64,000 bases of DNA from Chrysemys picta bellii (taxonomy: Eukaryota > Chordata > Testudines > Emydidae), in NCBI RefSeq assembly GCF_011386835.1, contig NC_088792.1, positions 60,392,081 through 60,456,080 on the forward strand, in the 5' to 3' direction. The stretch's first letter is position 1. Each line of letters opens with the position of its first letter. Under the pieces are notes generated by a model. It was not told the origin of the DNA, searched no databases, and was given only the letters and a program-made list of their open reading frames with translations. The translations under genes were made by a program, and so were the position numbers. Below, one piece after another: positions 22,503 through 32,452 of the stretch.

Positions 22503-25403
22503 TTAATGTTGCGAAGATGATCGGTGCCATGAGGAGGGTTGGGGGGGTTCCTCGCTAGCAGAGACACCCACGGCCTCCGTCGGGCTGCGCAACAATCCGT
22601 GACCTACCCCATAAGCGATTAAGGAGTCACGAAAGAGGCGGACCCGTTGGTAGGCCGCGGCGGCCTGCCTCCCGGTCCTCTTACCCTGCCCCATGAGAGC
22701 CCTCGTGGCCTGGAGGATCTGATGGAAATCCCCCCATCGCTGGGGTGCAAGCTGTACCTTGTTGTGGGAGCCACGGACGTCCTCAAGGAACTCCCGTAGC
22801 TCCTCTCTCAGCGTATGAGGGGGTGGGGTCACTGATCTATGGCTTTCCCCCAGTGGGGCCCCTGTCACAGCCCCGTGGCCCACCGAGACGGGCAAGCAGG
22901 GGGCAGACCCTCGACGTGGCGTCCGATGGGCCGACGCCACGTGGCCCACCTCAGATCCTGGCTCAATCGGGGGTGGCGGAGGGAAAATAGCAGTCCCTGG
23001 TGGGTCGGGACAGGGAAAAACAAAGGCCGCTCCTCGGGGGTCATCCTCTTGGATATAGAAGGAGACAGCCCCAGGGGTGGCAAAATCATCACGGGAAGTG
23101 GAGGGGACAGGGACGGGGTCGGTGACAGGGGCAGGGTCGGAGTCAGGAATAGGGACAGGGGAAGGGGCGATAGAGGGATCGGGGGCCTCAGCATCCAGGC
23201 CACTGGGTGGGGGGGGTGGCACCCCACAAAGGGGCTCAGGGATTTGCAGGGAGGGAGGTAGGCCCTCGGCGATGCCGGACTCGTGCTCCAAGGCAGATGG
23301 TAAGGCCACGGCATCCGTAGATGGAGAATCAATGATGGGGCCCTCACACGGGAAGGAGGTCGGCTGCCCCTCAGCCATGAGGGAGTCCCTTGGCGACTCG
23401 GGTGCCGGTCGCATGGCACTGGCCGTCGCCTCAAGAGGCTTGGCGGCCGCTAGCGGGGTGCCATCTGCGGCCGGGTTGGTGGAAGAGTCCAGGGGCTCCT
23501 TGGAGGCGGGAGCGGAAGCAGTGGGTAGGGGGACGGAACATGGGGAAAGGGGGGCCGAGGCAAGGTCGCTCAGATCGAGGCCTGCTGGGAGAGGGTCGTC
23601 CTCCCCCTGCGTAACCAGGGTCAGACCCAGGGCCTCGATCTCCTCATAAATGGAAAGGAGATCACCTTCCACTACCCCAGGGCTCTCCCCTCCTGCACCC
23701 GAAGCGACGCTTGCCGTGGTGCGTGCAGGGGCTTCAGATTGTAAGGGGGCGAGAGGGGCTCCATCAGGGGCTTCCATAGGAAGGGACTCTGGAGGAGGAG
23801 TAGTGCTATCCTCCGATGCTGCCACGTCTTCCCTAGCCAGTAATGGTGGACAAAACCCACCCGGGGGCAAAGCGGAAGGCTCAGCATCGGTTCCCCCCTT
23901 CCTGGTCTTCCGGGGGGCTACCGCATCAGATGGAAGGAGCGGAGCTCGAGCCTTCCGCTTCTCCGCTTCCCCTGCACTAAGGACCAGCCCTCCATGGCAT
24001 CATCCGGGGGCTGGCTAACAGGGCTCAGGTCAGGGAGCAAGGGCAAAGGCTTAGGGACTCGGAGAGGCAATGGTGGGGCAGCATGTAGGAGGGAGGATTC
24101 TCCCTGGGGCATGCCCTCTTCTATGCCCGGCGATATCCCTACCTCACCCTCCTCCACAGGCCCCGCCAGATTGTAGGCGGCAGAGGCGGTGCCCACTCGC
24201 TCGTCTAGGCGCACTGGGAGAGATACCCCTTTGGCCCGAGCGGGAGTGTTGGTGGGCCGGAAAGGAGGAGGGGCGGCTTCGGGCGCCGGGCAGCTAGGGG
24301 CGCCGGCGATGACGGGGCCGGCGCCCTGCCGGGGCTCGGGGGGTCCCGGCTGTCCCTGCGTGCCGAGCCAAGGGGTAGTCCCTCCAGACGTGTCCCATTG
24401 CCCAGCAGAGGTAGCACCGGGCCTCCCCCGTTGAATAATGCATCCGGTAGCGAGCCCCCTGGTGGGGAACCAAGAAGGACCCCTCGAGCACCTCACCGTC
24501 ACGTGCCGCCGGCGGCAGTTGTAATTGTACCTGCCGGCGGAACGAGAGGACGTGACGGAGGGCAGGGTCTTTGCAGCCCAATGGGAGAGGGCTGACCACA
24601 GAGCTCGGCCTCCCCAGGGTAGAGAGGGCGGGTAACAGGGCGGCATTTGGATGAAAGGGAGGGACAGAAGTCAGGACCAGTCGGGCGCCCAGGTCATCTA
24701 GCGGCTCCAGGGGGACGTACACGTCCCCCACCGCCAGGCCCTTCTCCACTGCCTCCTGGGTGGTGGCCTCCGATGCTAGGAAGAAGATGACCTTTCCGTA
24801 CATCTTGGAGGCCGCCACAATGGCTGTGGGCCCCACCACCCTCGCCAACGCCCTCACGTAGGTCTCCACGTGGGGCAAGGCGGGTACCAGGAGGCAACGG
24901 ACGCCGTGCTTCCTGGTCAAGGTGGGGAAGGGGCCCCGGCCGCTATAGTTGGTAGCAGAGGCGGTGGATGGGGGAGATGACGTAGTGGCAGGCGGGGGGG
25001 CCGCCGCCACCTGGGCGTGTGCCCTGGGAGCTCGGGGTGGGACACCCACAGAGCTGTTGGAGGGAACAGCAGGGAGGGACGCCGCGGCTTGTTGCGGGGC
25101 CGCGGCAGTGGGGGCACCCCCTGCCATGGAGGGCCTGGCTTTTTTAGTGGGGCCTTTACCCTTCTTTGTGCCCTGGCCCTTTCTGCCGGCTGGGGGGACT
25201 CCCCCAGAGTCAGAGGGGGCGAGGGACGTGGCAGCAGCGGAGGTCACCTCGTTACCCACCGCTGCCGGCGCTCCAGCAGGGGTGGTAGTAGGTGGCTTGG
25301 CAGCGGCGGTTGAGGTAGAGGCTAGGGGGGATGATGGTGGGGCGGGTGGAGGAGGGGAAGCAGGGTCTGCCCGAGGGGTCTCACTCTCCTCGTCCCCTGC
25401 CAT
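22503..25403 (-). pseudogene. LINE ORF1: nucleic-acid-binding protein with zinc knuckle, broken
   Basis: The likely start is at 25403 (MAGDEESETPRADP). A Pro/Ala/Ser-rich N-terminal region of about 120 codons is followed by a conserved domain containing VETYVRALARVVGPTA and LVLTSVPPFHPNAALLP. Then comes a degenerate zinc knuckle, CYLCWAMGHVWRDY (about 24420-24370), in which the last Cys of CX2CX4HX4C is a Tyr. A long low-complexity acidic/proline region and a helical end (REELREFLEDV) complete it. The frame shifts near 24300-24380 and again near 23960. In the family ORF1 binds LINE RNA to form the retrotransposition particle. The lost Cys and two frameshifts argue against function. Confidence 0.8.
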
Positions 25404-26714
25404 AATGAGGATGAGGGGAGAGCAAACACTGGAGCGGGGGTAGGGAAGAGGGAAGCAGGTCGACCACTCCTCCCCGCTAGGCTGTAGGCAGGGGAGGAGG
25501 GCGCCAAAAAAGCAGGGGGTAGATGAGGGGGCTATCAAGGGCTAGGGGTCAGTCACCGACTCAGGGAAGGTTTCCGGCTCCTCTTGTTGCACCAAGGAAG
25601 GGAGGATATAACAGCATTGGGGGGGTGCAGTGAGATAGAATCAAACTAAAATGGGGAGAGGCACAAGCGCATAGGAGGGGACATGGGCGCACGAGGGGAG
25701 GCACTAATCAGGGCAAGGGGACCGCAGGGGGAAGGGAGCAACCAAGCGGGAAATGGGGCAGAAGAACCACGGGGCTAGCTTCGGAGGCTGGGGCGGGTCA
25801 AACAAAGGCTGCAGAGGGAAAGGGCGGGGCAGGCAAACAAACTGGAGCTAGCGAGGGGCTGGGGCAAGGGGGAGGGGCAAAAGGCAGTAAGGAGCAAATG
25901 GGTAGGCAGCAGGGGCAAAGCTGGGGGCTTGTTGCAGGGGGGAGGGGGTCAGTCAAAAAAAGGGGGGGGGGTACGTGCACCCACGTGCGCTTGCAACAAA
26001 AAGAAAGTCCTTGGAAGCTGGCTGCTGTATCAGGCCCAATGGTGGCAACAGGGCGTAGCAAGCCAAGGTGAGCAGCTGAAATCCCAGAGGCAGGAGCTTG
26101 AGGTAGATGGTAAGTAGCCAGTGGGAGTGGTGGAGGGGGCAACGATGATGGTGGTGGTGGGGGTCGGGGGGGACACAGATGGACCAGGGGGCAGGCTCCA
26201 TGCCACACCCCCTGTGTCCCACAAACACAGTCTAGACCCCCACCACAAGAGCACAGTTCAAAAGTTACTCAGTCCGTGAGAACCCCTTCCACGGTGGTCT
26301 GTTCTTACGCGCTTCTCTACTGGCAAATGGTCCTCTTCTCCTTCTCCCCCTCCTCAGGGCTCCAGCAGCTCCCAGCAGCAAACACAGCAGCTTTAGGCGT
26401 AAGTCTGGTGGCTAGCAGGAAGGACCCCTCTCAGGTGTCGATGATGGTGGTGTTCTCAGCAACAGGAGCAATGGCTGGCTCTCTCCCTCTCCTCCTCTGG
26501 GGAGTGGGCCAGCAGGTCCCCCCCCCAAGGGGCTGTAGCAGTAGCAACTAAGGGGGGGGAGGGTCTAGCAGCTAGCCAGCCAGCAAGCAGGTAGCAGAGA
26601 TGCTGGGGGGTTAGCCCAGCTAGGGGAGTAGCTGGAGCAGCAGCAACAGACAGCAGTTGTAGGGAAAACCCAGGGCCTAAAAGCAGGAGGAGCAGCTCTC
26701 TATCTCCCTTCCTC
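25404..26714 (-). other. LINE 5' leader, GC-rich, with low-complexity runs
   Basis: On the plus strand this reads as purine-rich GGGGG/CAGCAG sequence, including a TGGTGGTGG run near 26145-26165 and GCAGCAG repeats near 26630-26690. It lies between the ORF1 start and the repeated LTR A segment, so I take it as the 5' untranslated region. Frames in it are compositional and not genes. Confidence 0.55.
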
Positions 26715-26718
26715 CAGG

Positions 26719-26799
26719 CCAGTGAGGTACAGGAGTCTGTTCAAAGGCAAACACACTGGTCACTGGCTGAACAGTTGTCTGTTCCCTGAGTGACCAGAA
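26719..26799 (+). repeat. Direct repeat flanking the LINE, right copy
   Basis: GGCCAGTGAGGTACAGGAG through CCCTGAGTGACCAGA repeats 17355-17434 with about 15% difference. It is directly followed by the inverted LTR B. It could be a long target duplication or a piece of a second LTR A subfamily copy. Confidence 0.7.
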
Positions 26800-26804
26800 C
26801 AGGG

Positions 26805-27886
26805 TGTGACAATGCGGTTCTGGCGGAACCCAACTGAGAGTGCCAACTCAGGACAAATTGCTCAAATAGGGCAGTTACAGCCCAAGGCTGGGGTTTTTTC
26901 CACCTCTAAGGCAAATCAAACCAGCCAGACTAAGAGGACTTCGGTCTCACCCCACTGGCTAACCGCAAGTCTCACAAGCAATCTCCTTAGACACTCCAGT
27001 TTCCCAGTATTACCACCAGTGCCACTCGTTATGGGGACAAATGGTTATGAAAACCAATACCCCAGTAAAAGAAAAAGGTTCTCCTGATCCCAAAGGACCA
27101 AGCCCCAGACCCAGGTCAATATACAAATCAGATCTTACCCACAAATCACGCTGTTGCCAATCCTTCAGAATCTAAAATCTAAAGGTTTATTCATAAAAGG
27201 AAAAAGATAGAGATGAGAGTTAGAATTGGTTAAATGGAATCAATTACATACAGTAATGGCAAAGTTCTTGGTTCAGGCTTGCAGCAGCGATGGAATAAAC
27301 TGCAGGTTCAAATCAAGTCTCTGGAATACATCCCCCACTGGGATGGGTCCTCAGTCCTTTGTTCAAAGCTTCAGCTTGTAGCAAAGTTCCTCCAGAGGTA
27401 TGAAGCAGGATTGAAGACAAGATGGAGATGAGGCATCAGCCTTATATAGTCTTTTCCAGGTATAAGAACACCTTTTTGTTCTTACTGTGGAAAATTACAG
27501 CAAAATGGAGTCTGGAGTCACATGGGCCAGTCCCTGCATACTTTGCTGAGTTACAAGGCGTATCTGCCCTCTCTCAATGGGTCCATTGTATAGCTGATGG
27601 TCCTTAATGGGCCATCAAGCAGGCTAGGCAGAGCTAACACCAGTTTGTCTGGGATGTCACCCAGCAGCATAGCATAAGTTTGAAATACAGACAGTATAGA
27701 GCCAATATTCATAACTTCAACTACAAAAGTGATACACACATATAGACAGCATAATCATAACCAGTAAACCATAACCTTGTCTTAGACACCCCATTTGACC
27801 CCCTTTATACAAGATTTGCGTGCCACTACAGGACCTTGGTTGCAACAATGATCTATATGGTCCCAGATTATATCAATAACATCACA
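26805..27886 (-). mobile_element. Solo LTR B, inverted second copy
   Basis: A 1082-bp near-copy of 21199-22277 in opposite orientation, from TGTGACAATGCGG to AATAACATCACA. The flanks CAGGG (26800-26804) and CAGAG (27887-27891) look like a 5-bp target duplication with one change. It lies in LTR A, outside the LINE. TATA and AATAAA signals are on the minus strand. Confidence 0.88.
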
Positions 27887-28468
27887 CAGAGGCTGCACTA
27901 GAGTAATCAGGAACCTGCTAGAACCAGTTAAGGCAGGCAGGCTAGTTAGGACAGCTGGAGCCAATTAAGAAGAAACTGCTAGAATCAATTAAGGCAGGCT
28001 AATCAGGGCACCTGGGCTTTAAAAAGAGCTCACTTCAGTTTGTGGTGCAAGTGTGAGGAGCTGGGAGCAAGAGGCGCAAGGAGCTGAGAGGATGGGGGTG
28101 TGCGCTGCACTGCAGGAGCACTGAGGAGCACAAGCATTATCAGGCACCAGGAGAAAGGTCCTGTGGTGAGACTAAGGAAGGTGTTTGGAGGAGGCCATGG
28201 GGAAGTAGCTCAGGGAATTGTAGCTGTCATGCAGCTGTTACAGGAGGCATTATAGACAGCTGCAGTCCACAAGGCACTGGGCTGGAACCCGGAGTAGAGG
28301 GCAGGCCTGGGTTCCCCCCAAACCTCCCAATTGACCTGGACTGTGGTTTCTTCCAGAGGGGAAGGTCTCTGGGCTGTTCCCCAACCCACATGGTGAATCT
28401 CTGAGGCCAGAAAATCCGCAAATAAGTGCAGGACCTACCAAGATAGAGGAGGAACTTTGTCACAGTGG

Positions 28469-28534
28469 TTTCACCTATAACGTGGTAAGACTTTTTGGCT
28501 CCCAAGGACAGCGTTATATCGGGGTAGAGGTGTA
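28469..28534. mobile_element. Inverted-repeat MITE, right part of split copy
   Basis: TTTCACCTATAACG through GGGGTAGAGGTGTA completes the MITE begun at 17207. CR1 sequence resumes straight after it. Confidence 0.85.
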
Positions 28535-29738
28535 TGTTGAACTGCACTGGTACCAGTATAGATCTTTGGGGTACTCTGCTATTTACCTTTCTCCAGTGTG
28601 AAAACTGACCATTTTTTCCTAAACTTTGCTTCCTATCTTTGAACTGATCCATAAGAGGACCGTCTTTCTTATCCCAAGATTGCCTATTTTGCTTAAAACC
28701 CTTTGCTGAAAGTCCAAATACACTATATGCACTGGATCAACCTTATCCACATGTTTTTTGACCCCCTCAAAGAATTCTAATAGATCCGTTAGATATGATT
28801 TCCCTTTAAAGTGCTGTGTTGACTCTTCCCCAACAAATCATGTTCATCTAGGTGTCTGATACTTCTGTTCTTTACTAGAATTTCAACTAATTTGCATGGT
28901 ACTGAAGTTAAGCTTACTGGCCTGTAATTGCCAGGATCATCTCTGGAGCCTTTACAAAAAAAATCAGCGTTACATTAGCTGTCTGCCAGTCACCTAGTAC
29001 AGAGACTGATTTAAGTGATAGGTTACATACCACAGTTAGTAGGTCTCCAACATCATATCTGAGTTCCTTCAGGACTTTTAGGTGAATACCATCTGGCCCT
29101 GGTGACTTATTAATTTATCAATTTCTTCCAAAACCTCCTCTACTGATACATCAATGTGGAACAGTTCCTCAGATCTGTCACCAAAAAAGAACAGCTCAGG
29201 TGTGGGAATCTCCTGCACATCCTCTGCACAAAAGATCGGTGCAAAGAATTCCTTTAGTTTCTTTGCAATGGCCTGGTCTTCCGTGAGTGCTCCTTTAGCT
29301 CCTCAATCATCCAGTGGCCCCACTGATTGTCTGGTAGGCTTCCTCCTTCTGGAGTACTTAAAAAAAATTGCTGTTAGTTTTCGTGTCTTTTGCTGACTGT
29401 GCTTCAAATTCTTTTTTGGCCTCCTAGTTACACTTTCATACTTGACTTGCCAGATTTTATGCTCCGTTCTATTTTCCTCAGTAGGAGTTGACTTCCCTTT
29501 TTTAAAATATGTCTCTTTGTCTCTGTCTCTTTTACTCTGTTGGTTAGCCATGGTGGCATGTTTTTGGTCCTCTTACTGTTTTTCTTTATTATTATTATTA
29601 TTTGGGAGTATACATGTAGTTTGAGCCTCTATTATGATGTTTTAAAGTTTTCATGAAGCTTGCAGGCATTTCATTCTTGTGATTGTTCCTTTTAATTTCC
29701 ATTTAACTAGCCTCCTCATATTTGTATAGTCCCCTTTT
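28535..29738 (-). pseudogene. CR1 LINE ORF2 fragment (reverse transcriptase N-terminal part)
   Basis: Minus-strand CR1 sequence. Toward the 3' side it reads QRSILVPVQFNI (reverse transcriptase palm region), which continues as FINDLEKRVDSK at 17145-17206 beyond the nested insertions. Upstream stretches match the familiar CR1 linker and fingers regions, with many stops and frameshifts. CR1 is the main LINE of birds, crocodilians and turtles. The protein would nick DNA and reverse-transcribe CR1 RNA, but this copy is dead. The 5' continuation is at 30431-30881, after a 684-bp insertion. Confidence 0.8.
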
Positions 29739-30422
29739 AGCATTGCAGGACTCACCCCTGTGGCGCCTCCTGCTGGTCGTCTCAGGAATTGGCTCTCCAG
29801 CCTCCGGAGCACCCTCTGCAGGCCGGTGTCCTGCTGCCATTTGGCCCCCCGTGTCCCTCCATGGACTCCGGTGCCTGTTTTCTGGGGTGTTGTCCCCTGA
29901 CAGTAACCCCTCACAGCCTCAGGTTCTCCCCCTCCCAGAGGAACCCCCACCCGCTATCTCCACTTCGCCTCAGTGTTAGGCTACTGCCAGTCCGTGTCTA
30001 GCCCCCTGCTCACTGGGGCGGACTGCAATGTAAGCCACTCATCATAGGCAAAGGGGTTCGGACCTGCTACCTCTGCCTACCCATAGATTGCCCCCTGCAA
30101 CCCTGCACCTATTTGGCCTGTCGTCAAGCCTGGGGCTTTCCAGGCCGGAGCTCCCAGCTTCTCTGGCCCTTCCCCAGCCCTGCTCCAATCTAGGTTCCTT
30201 GCTTGGCACCTTGCAGCCAGGCCCTTCTCCCTCTACAGGCAGAGGAAGACTGACTGGGCCCTGGCTCACAGCCTCTTATAGAGGCCAGCTGGGCCTGATT
30301 GGGGCATGGCCGCAGCTGAGCCTACTTTCCCCAATCAGCCCAGCCTTCTTCCCCAGCCACAGCCCTCTCCCAGGGCTGATTTTAACCCTGTCAGGGCTGG
30401 AGCGGGTAACCACCACGCTACA
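29739..30422. mobile_element. 684-bp insertion in CR1, probably LTR-like
   Basis: Flanked by CCCCTTTT at 29731-29738 and 30423-30430. On the minus strand it starts TGTAGCGTGGTGGTTACC and has a CTATAAGAGG TATA-like box. At its other end it resembles the LTR of element C (CGCCTCCTGCTGG, then GGAATT and GCTCT). The 8-bp flank is longer than LTR elements normally produce, so the class is uncertain. Non-coding. Confidence 0.55.
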
Positions 30423-30430
30423 CCCCTTTT

Positions 30431-30881
30431 TTAACTTAAATGCTACGGTGGTGGGTTTTTTTGGTATGTCTCCCTCTACGAGGATGTTAAATTTAATGGT
30501 ATTATTGTTGCTATTAATTGAGCAATTCAGCTATATCACCTTTTGGACCAGATTCTGTACTCTATTTAGAATTAAAACAAGAATTGCCTCTCCTCTTGTG
30601 GGTTCCAGGACTAGCTGCTCCAAGAAGCTGTCATTAATGGTGTCTAGACATTTTATTTCTGCATCCCATCCTGAGGTGACATGTACCCAGTCAATATGGG
30701 GATAGTTGAAATCCCCCATTATTGTTACTGAATTTTCTGTTCCTGTAGCCTCTCTAATCTCCCTAAGCATTTCACAATCACCATCACAGTCAGGTGCTTG
30801 ATAGTATATTCCGACTGCTATACTCTTATTATTCAAGCATGAAATTTCTATCCATAGAGATTCTATGGTAGTTTGACTCAT
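30431..30881 (-). pseudogene. CR1 LINE endonuclease fragment
   Basis: The minus strand encodes a fragment with VGIYYQAP and IMGDFNYPHIDW, the APE-type endonuclease of CR1 (GDFN being the catalytic Asp/Asn region), and ends LEPTRGEAILVLIL. The frame is open for about 116 codons but lacks its N-terminus. It is the 5' part of the same CR1 copy as 28535-29738. In the family it nicks target DNA. At 30896 it abuts the 3' end of a second CR1. Confidence 0.85.
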
Positions 30882-30895
30882 TTAAGATTTTTACT

Positions 30896-32452
30896 ATCAT
30901 AGAATCATAGAACTGAAAGTGACCTCGAGAGGGCATCTAGTCCAGTCCCCTGCAATCAAGTCAGAATTAAGTATTATCTAGGCCAGGGGTCGGCAAAGTT
31001 TGGCACGCGGCTCGCCAGGGTAAGGACCCTGGTGCGCCAGGCCAGTTTATTTACCTGCTGATGCGGCAGGTTCAGCCGATCGCGGGCCCCCACTGGCTGC
31101 GGTTCACCGTCCCGGGCCAATGGGGGCGGCGGGAAGCGGCGCGGGTGAGCCAACCCCTGATCTAGACTATCCCTGACAGGTGTTTGTCTAACCTTCTCTT
31201 AAAAATCCCCAATGATGGAAATTCCACCACATCCCTAGGCAGTTTATTCCAGTGCTTAACCACCATGACAGTTAGGAATTTTTCCCTAATGTCCAACCTA
31301 AACCACCCTTGCTGCAATTTAAGCCCCTTGCTTCTTGTCCTATCCTCAGAGGTTAAGAAGAACAATTTTTCTCCCTCCTCCTTGTAACAACCTTTTATGT
31401 ACTTCAAAACTGTTATGTCCCCTCTCAGTCTTCTCTTTTCCAGACAAAACAAACCCAATTTTTTCAATCTTCCTTTATAGGTCATGTTTTCTAGACCTTT
31501 AATCATTTTTGTTGCTCTTCTCTGGACTTTCTCCAATTTGTCCACATCCTTCCTGAAATGTGGCACCCAGAACTGGACACAATACTCCAGTTGAGGTCTA
31601 ATCAGCATGGAGTAGAGCAGAAGAATTACTTCTCGTGTCTTGCTTACAACACTCCTGCTACTACATCCCAGAATGATATTTGCTTTTTTGGCAACAGTTT
31701 TACACTGTTGACTCATATTTAGCTTATGGTCCACTATGACCCCCAGATCCCTTTCTGCAGTACTCCTTCCTAGGAAGTCATTTCCCATTTTGCATGTGTG
31801 CAACTGATTGTTCCTTCCTAAATGGAGTACTTTGCTTTGTCCTTATTGAATTTCATCCTATTTATTTCAGACCATTTCTCCATGTTGTCCAGATCATTTT
31901 GAATCCTATCCTCCAAAAAACTTGCAACCCCTCCCAGCTTGGTATTGTCCGCAAACTTTATAAGTGTACTCTCTACTCAATCTAAATCATTGATGAAGAA
32001 ATTGAATAGAACCGGACCCAGAACTGATCCCTGCGGGACCCCACTTCTTATGCCTATCCAGCATGACTATGAACCACAGATAACTACTCTCTGGGAACGG
32101 TTTTCCAACCAGTTATGCACCCACCTTGTAGTAGCTCCATCTAAGTTGTATTTCCCTAGTTTGTTTATGAGAAGCTCATGTGAGACAGTATCAAAAGCAT
32201 TACTAAAGCCAAGATATACCACGTCTACCATTCCCCCCCATCCACAAGGCTTGTTACCCTGTCAAAGAAAACTATCAGGTTGATTTGACACCATTTGTTC
32301 TTGACAAATCCATGCTGACTGTTGCTTATCACCTTATTGTCATCTAGACGTTTGCAAATTGATTGCTTTATTATTTGCTCCATTATCTTTTGAGGGAGTA
32401 TCCCTGGCTCACTATCTCTCTGACCCATTTGTCTATGGTTGATGAAAACCAT
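30896..32452 (-). pseudogene. Second CR1 LINE: reverse transcriptase to 3' end
   Basis: From 32452 downward the minus strand encodes, with breaks, ISNSQHGFVKNK (reverse transcriptase), then INKLGKYNLDGATTRWVHNW and GVPQGSVLGPVLFN. It ends in an intact 213-codon C-terminal stretch (31803-31162) with ERDLGVIVDHKLNMS and RPQLEYCVQFWVP. The 3' untranslated end is at 30896-30982 (complement of TCATAGAATCATAGAACTGA), the usual CR1 terminus. A hAT-like fragment interrupts it at about 30983-31160. A 5'-truncated dead copy. Confidence 0.85.
30983..31160. mobile_element. Truncated GC-rich hAT-like repeat in CR1 3' end
   Basis: CAGGGGTCGGCAAAGTTTGG, then a GC-rich body with CGATCGCGGGCCCCCACTGG and GGCCAATGGGGGC. 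I recognise this as one half of a palindromic repeat common in turtles. The mirror half and terminal CCCCTG-type repeat are reduced to CCCTGA. Non-coding. Confidence 0.55.

Larger units (their letters stand above)
17522..22530 (-). pseudogene. LINE ORF2: AP-endonuclease / reverse transcriptase, broken
   Basis: ORF2 starts at 22530 (MAPIIFATLNTWGC), overlapping the ORF1 stop by 28 nt. EN motifs are LNTWGC and LQETHTD (before the LTR B insertion at 21199-22277), then GGDFNA, DRIYMS and SDHHLATV after it. Reverse transcriptase follows: NWRPISLL, DQEKAFDRVDH, GVRQGCP and the catalytic AYADDVLLVV (Y at about 19357). Near the C-terminus (17890-17940) is CPFCSVRETLAHVYLEC, the CCHC motif typical of L1/Tx1 proteins. 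In the family this enzyme nicks the target and primes reverse transcription. Breaks: the solo LTR, a frameshift between about 20140 and 20097, and another near 19470, where a C/G run seems to have gained or lost a base. The remaining frames (398, 289 and 672 codons) are long, so the element is fairly young. Confidence 0.9.
17435..26714 (-). mobile_element. Tx1-like non-LTR retrotransposon (LINE), nearly full length
   Basis: An element of about 9.3 kb (8.2 kb without LTR B) on the minus strand. From its 5' end it has a GC-rich leader (25404-26714), ORF1 with a zinc knuckle (25403 to 22503), ORF2 with AP-endonuclease and reverse transcriptase (22530 to 17522), and a short 3' tail. Two ORFs, an APE-type endonuclease and a C-terminal CCHC motif place it in the L1/Tx1 group; the Tx1-like assignment rests on my recognition of the ORF1 and EN style. 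Frameshifts in both ORFs and an LTR insertion make it inactive. Confidence 0.85.
17339..28464 (+). mobile_element. LTR A, interrupted by Tx1-like LINE and inverted LTR B
   Basis: The outer ends are TGTGACAGACCC (17339) and ACTTTGTCACA (ending 28464), flanked by the 4-bp repeat GTGG. Only about 95 bp at the left and about 575 bp at the right (27887-28464) belong to LTR A itself. The right part has a TATA-like TTTAAAAAG near 28017. The rest is later insertions: the Tx1-like LINE (about 17435-26714) and an inverted LTR B (26805-27886). It inserted into a MITE and is non-coding. Confidence 0.8.

Noticed and set aside
22745..25443. Plus-strand frames of 120-190 codons
   Set aside because: Shadows of the GC-rich LINE ORF1 on the opposite strand.
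30042..30705. 205-codon plus-strand frame
   Set aside because: It runs from a non-coding insertion into antisense CR1 sequence, so it is a shadow.
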